From the NCBI GenBank assembly GCA_039029455.1, contig JBCCGE010000067.1:1-16773 (forward strand): a DNA stretch of 16,773 nucleotides. Direction: 5' to 3'. Positions 14,619 to 16,773 of this stretch are shown here, in pieces. Below the pieces are notes generated by a model. That model did no database searches and was not told the DNA's origin. It saw only the letters and a program-made list of their open reading frames with translations. The position numbers and the translations under genes were made by a program. This stretch comes from JBCCGE01 sp039029455 (GTDB lineage: Bacteria > Pseudomonadota > Gammaproteobacteria > Arenicellales > Poriferihabitantaceae). Position 1 is the first letter of the stretch, and every line of letters starts with the position of its first letter.

Positions 14619-15779
14619 ATGGATGAATCAGTTTCAGACTCGGCGCGCGACACACAGCACGTTTTCCCTTGTCAGCAGTGTGGCGCGCAGCTCCTTTTTC
14701 AGCCTGGCACGTCCGCAATGCAGTGCGAACACTGTGGTCATCAACACGCTATTTCGTTGTCCAGGGAGCCCATCCACGAGTACGATTTTCATTCAACCCT
14801 GAGCCATCTTCCTGATGGTGCTCCAAACCACGTTCAGGTAACGGTCGATTGCAAGGCGTGCTCGGCCGAATTCGAGTTTGACCCGAACATTCATGCCGAT
14901 GAATGCCCGTTTTGCGGCACTCGCATAGTCGTCGAAAGCCAGCCCCACAGGGTCATCCAGCCTCGCGCTCTGTTGCCTTTCAGGATCAGTGATCGAGAGG
15001 CTTCCGAGGCTTATCGGAAGTGGCTCAAAAGTCTTTGGTTTGCTCCCGGGAAGCTGAAAAAGTATGCGCGCAAGGACAGAAAGCTGAATGGAATATATGT
15101 CCCGTACTGGACTTATGACAGCGCGACATATACGCGTTATCAGGGTCAGCGCGGAACTATCTATCAGGTTCCCAAGAAAGTCCGGGTTGTTATCAACGGG
15201 CGAGCGCAAATCAGAACCCGAATGGTTAACAAAATACGGTGGACACCTGTTTCAGGAACGGTTTCCCGGCAGTTTGATGACGTGCTGATTTATGCGACAG
15301 ACTCCCTTCCCCGAGAGATTGCGCGCGAACTTGCGCCCTGGGATCTGCACGCGCTGAAACCTTATCAGGACGAGTTCCTAAGCGGTTTTCGCAGCGAGAT
15401 TTACAAACTAGAGCTTGATCAGGGTTTTAACGCGGCGAAACAACGCATGCACCCGGTTATCCGGCAGGACATTCGTCGTCATATTGGTGGCGATCAGCAA
15501 CGCATCAGTCGAGCCGACACACAGTACAGTGACATCAGTTTCAAGCACATACTGCTGCCTTTCTGGGTTGCTGGATTTCGATTCCGTGATAAAACCTACC
15601 AGTTTCTTGTTAATGGACGAACAGGAGAGGTACAGGGTGATCGACCTTACAGCCGCCTGAAAATCGCGCTGGCCGTCATTGTGCTGGCTGTCCTGGCTGC
15701 AGTGTTTGTCGGCATAGCTTCCGAAGGCGAATTTCTTTTGCAGTCACCATCGCGCGGTGGGTTTTTCTACTTCGACTAA
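14619..15779 (+). CDS. Membrane-anchored protein with two zinc ribbons (YdjG-like)
   Basis: This is a 386-residue protein. Two four-cysteine zinc ribbons occupy the N-terminus: C18-x2-C21 with C36-x2-C39, and C78-x2-C81 with C96-x2-C99. A middle domain of about 230 residues has many aromatic and basic residues (W-x-P-V-S-G-T-V-S-R-Q-F-D-D-V is typical). The C-terminus carries a transmembrane helix (about 349-368) and a short tail. Homologs are often described as primosomal protein N'-like because of the zinc ribbon, but no helicase motif is present. The Bacillus ydjG gene sits next to the SPFH gene ydjI, matching this order. It is separated from the SPFH gene by 57 bp. Probably a membrane-stress scaffold; direct DNA binding is not shown. 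Confidence 0.85.
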   Translation: MDESVSDSARDTQHVFPCQQCGAQLLFQPGTSAMQCEHCGHQHAISLSREPIHEYDFHSTLSHLPDGAPNHVQVTVDCKACSAEFEFDPNIHADECPFCGTRIVVESQPHRVIQPRALLPFRISDREASEAYRKWLKSLWFAPGKLKKYARKDRKLNGIYVPYWTYDSATYTRYQGQRGTIYQVPKKVRVVINGRAQIRTRMVNKIRWTPVSGTVSRQFDDVLIYATDSLPREIARELAPWDLHALKPYQDEFLSGFRSEIYKLELDQGFNAAKQRMHPVIRQDIRRHIGGDQQRISRADTQYSDISFKHILLPFWVAGFRFRDKTYQFLVNGRTGEVQGDRPYSRLKIALAVIVLAVLAAVFVGIASEGEFLLQSPSRGGFFYFD

Positions 15780-15864
15780 TCGTTTCCGCGCTTGTGTTCA
15801 TGCAGGGAGCGTGTCGCTTCAACGCGCATAACCAAAGCAGTCTTCGTTCAAAACGGTGGAAGTT

Positions 15865-16326
15865 TCACGACAGCCGATTTACCGGAATAATGTTTCCATG
15901 ATCTGGATCCCGATAAACGCTCCAGGGCCGCCACTGAATGACGAAATCACGCATAGCAAACCCACATAGCAACGTCATTCCAATCACAACGGACCATCGG
16001 AATGAGGTCATCTGCCAGGTTCCTCCGGTGTTCGTCAGAAAAAGACCCAACCCAACAATCAGCAGCAAAAAAGCGACAGAAGACTCCAGGCAAAAGCAGG
16101 TCGCCCTCCTCTCGGCAACCTGCAAGCTGCGATTCCTCCGAGCCCGATACAGCAGCCAGAAATCCCTCAACAACGTCTGCGCGAACAGTACCAGCGTGCA
16201 TAGCAGAACCAGTCGCCCGAATTCAATGTCGGAATACCAATCGTCCGCGAACAGGACTACAAGTATCACTATTAGGGCGATACCAAGGAGCTCAAATCGA
16301 GCTGCCCATGTCGGAGTCTCACCCAA
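15865..16326 (-). CDS. Uncharacterised four-helix membrane protein
   Basis: The frame encodes 153 residues with four hydrophobic segments (about 12-27, 37-54, 80-97, 110-126) joined by charged loops such as R-A-R-R-N-R-S. The C-terminal tail is W-R-P-W-S-V-Y-R-D-P-D-H-G. The pattern R-D-F-W and R-D-F-V after helices two and four suggests an internal repeat of two hairpins. No known family is recognised. The only upstream start in frame is TTG at 16326, with no good ribosome site; a later GTG near residue 20 would shorten the first helix. It follows ssb by 37 bp on the same strand and converges on the zinc-ribbon gene with 85 bp between, so it may be read with ssb. The opposite-strand frame there is a shadow. 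Confidence 0.6.
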   Translation of the reverse strand: MGETPTWAARFELLGIALIVILVVLFADDWYSDIEFGRLVLLCTLVLFAQTLLRDFWLLYRARRNRSLQVAERRATCFCLESSVAFLLLIVGLGLFLTNTGGTWQMTSFRWSVVIGMTLLCGFAMRDFVIQWRPWSVYRDPDHGNIIPVNRLS

Positions 16327-16363
16327 AACCGGATACGCCGTCTAACTGTCGAGGATTGCGCGC

Positions 16364-16773
16364 CTAAAAAGGGATGTCGTCGTCAAAATCGTCAAAAGCA
16401 CCTGGCGCAGGCTGGGCCGCGGGCTTGTTGGCTGGTGCAGGAGATCGCGGCGCCGGTGCGGGTGCCGACTGATCAAAACCATCGTCCATCCCGGCGCCCA
16501 TACCACCACTGTTGCGGCTGCCCAGCATCTGCATCTCACTGGCGACAACTTCCGTGGTGTAACGGTCCTGGCCACTCTGATCCTGCCACTTGCGAGTCTG
16601 CAAACGACCCTCTACATAAATTTGTGATCCCTTTTTCAGGTATTCGCCAACGATTTCAGCCAGACGATTGAAAAAAACAATTCGATGCCATTCGGTGCGC
16701 TCCTGCATCTCACCGGTTTGTTTATCCTTCCAGGAATCGCTGGTTGCGACGGTTACATTGGCAATTGCCGACC
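16364..16773 (-). CDS. ssb: Single-stranded DNA-binding protein, N-terminus cut by window edge
   Basis: The frame enters from the right edge and ends at TAG 16366-16364, giving 136 residues. Roughly the first 30 residues of the OB fold are outside the window. The visible fold has A-N-V-T-V-A-T-S-D-S-W-K-D-K, T-E-W-H-R-I-V-F-F-N-R-L-A-E, the Y-V-E-G-R-L-Q-T-R-K-W strand and T-T-E-V-V. A Gly/Pro/Ala-rich linker leads to the conserved acidic tip D-F-D-D-D-I-P-F, which recruits repair and replication proteins. It coats single-stranded DNA during replication, recombination and repair. The linker is short compared with E. coli. Confidence 0.97.
   Translation of the reverse strand, partial: SAIANVTVATSDSWKDKQTGEMQERTEWHRIVFFNRLAEIVGEYLKKGSQIYVEGRLQTRKWQDQSGQDRYTTEVVASEMQMLGSRNSGGMGAGMDDGFDQSAPAPAPRSPAPANKPAAQPAPGAFDDFDDDIPF

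Noticed and set aside
11323..15779. Tellurite-resistance or phage-derived region
   Set aside because: The TelA and virion-core labels are historical names. No terC/terD genes, phage capsid, portal or integrase genes are present.
15938..16367. Plus-strand frames of 135 and 121 codons
   Set aside because: They are antisense to the four-helix membrane protein and rich in Ser/Arg/Pro as expected of shadows.
1..16773. CRISPR array or insertion sequence
   Set aside because: No regularly spaced direct repeats, terminal inverted repeats with target duplications, or transposase motifs were seen.

Overview
The window looks like chromosomal DNA of a gammaproteobacterium. The evidence is an SSB ending in DDDIPF, a standard PdxH, a CCA-encoding tRNA-Ser, a 2Fe-2S ferredoxin and moderate GC with AT-rich intergenic dips. 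The species cannot be named from sequence alone. There are no transposases, phage structural genes, integrases or CRISPR repeats.

Left part (1-7290). The window opens inside a LysR-type regulator, followed by a small Tat-exported protein of unknown function. A leftward cluster follows, read from right to left: tRNA-Ser(GGA), a 2Fe-2S ferredoxin, acetoacetyl-CoA synthetase, an acetyl-CoA C-acetyltransferase type thiolase, a class III CoA-transferase and a Rieske non-heme iron oxygenase. The last four are tightly packed, with gaps of 23 and 24 bp and then a 1-bp TGATG overlap, so they look like one operon. Synthetase plus thiolase would turn acetoacetate into two acetyl-CoA. The CoA-transferase and oxygenase presumably open the route from a substrate that cannot be read from the sequence. 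The ferredoxin could feed electrons to the oxygenase.

Middle part (7291-11027). A membrane-anchored TPR/Sel1-repeat protein converges on pdxH (pyridoxamine 5'-phosphate oxidase). A YdjM-type membrane-bound metal-dependent hydrolase reads away from pdxH.

Right part (11028-15779). An AT-rich nested palindrome and an extended -10 promoter precede a rightward gene set: a 47-residue lipoprotein, an XpaC-family membrane protein, a TelA-family protein, an SPFH-GYF protein and a membrane-anchored double zinc-ribbon protein. Homologous pieces occur in Bacillus as xpaC-yaaN and ydjGHI, which suggests an envelope or membrane-stress module. Two features stand out: the lipoprotein, whose mature part is only ten residues, and telA, whose apparent original start is followed at codon 3 by an in-frame TAA.

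Right edge (15865-16773). A four-helix membrane protein of unknown function lies just downstream of the truncated ssb gene on the minus strand.
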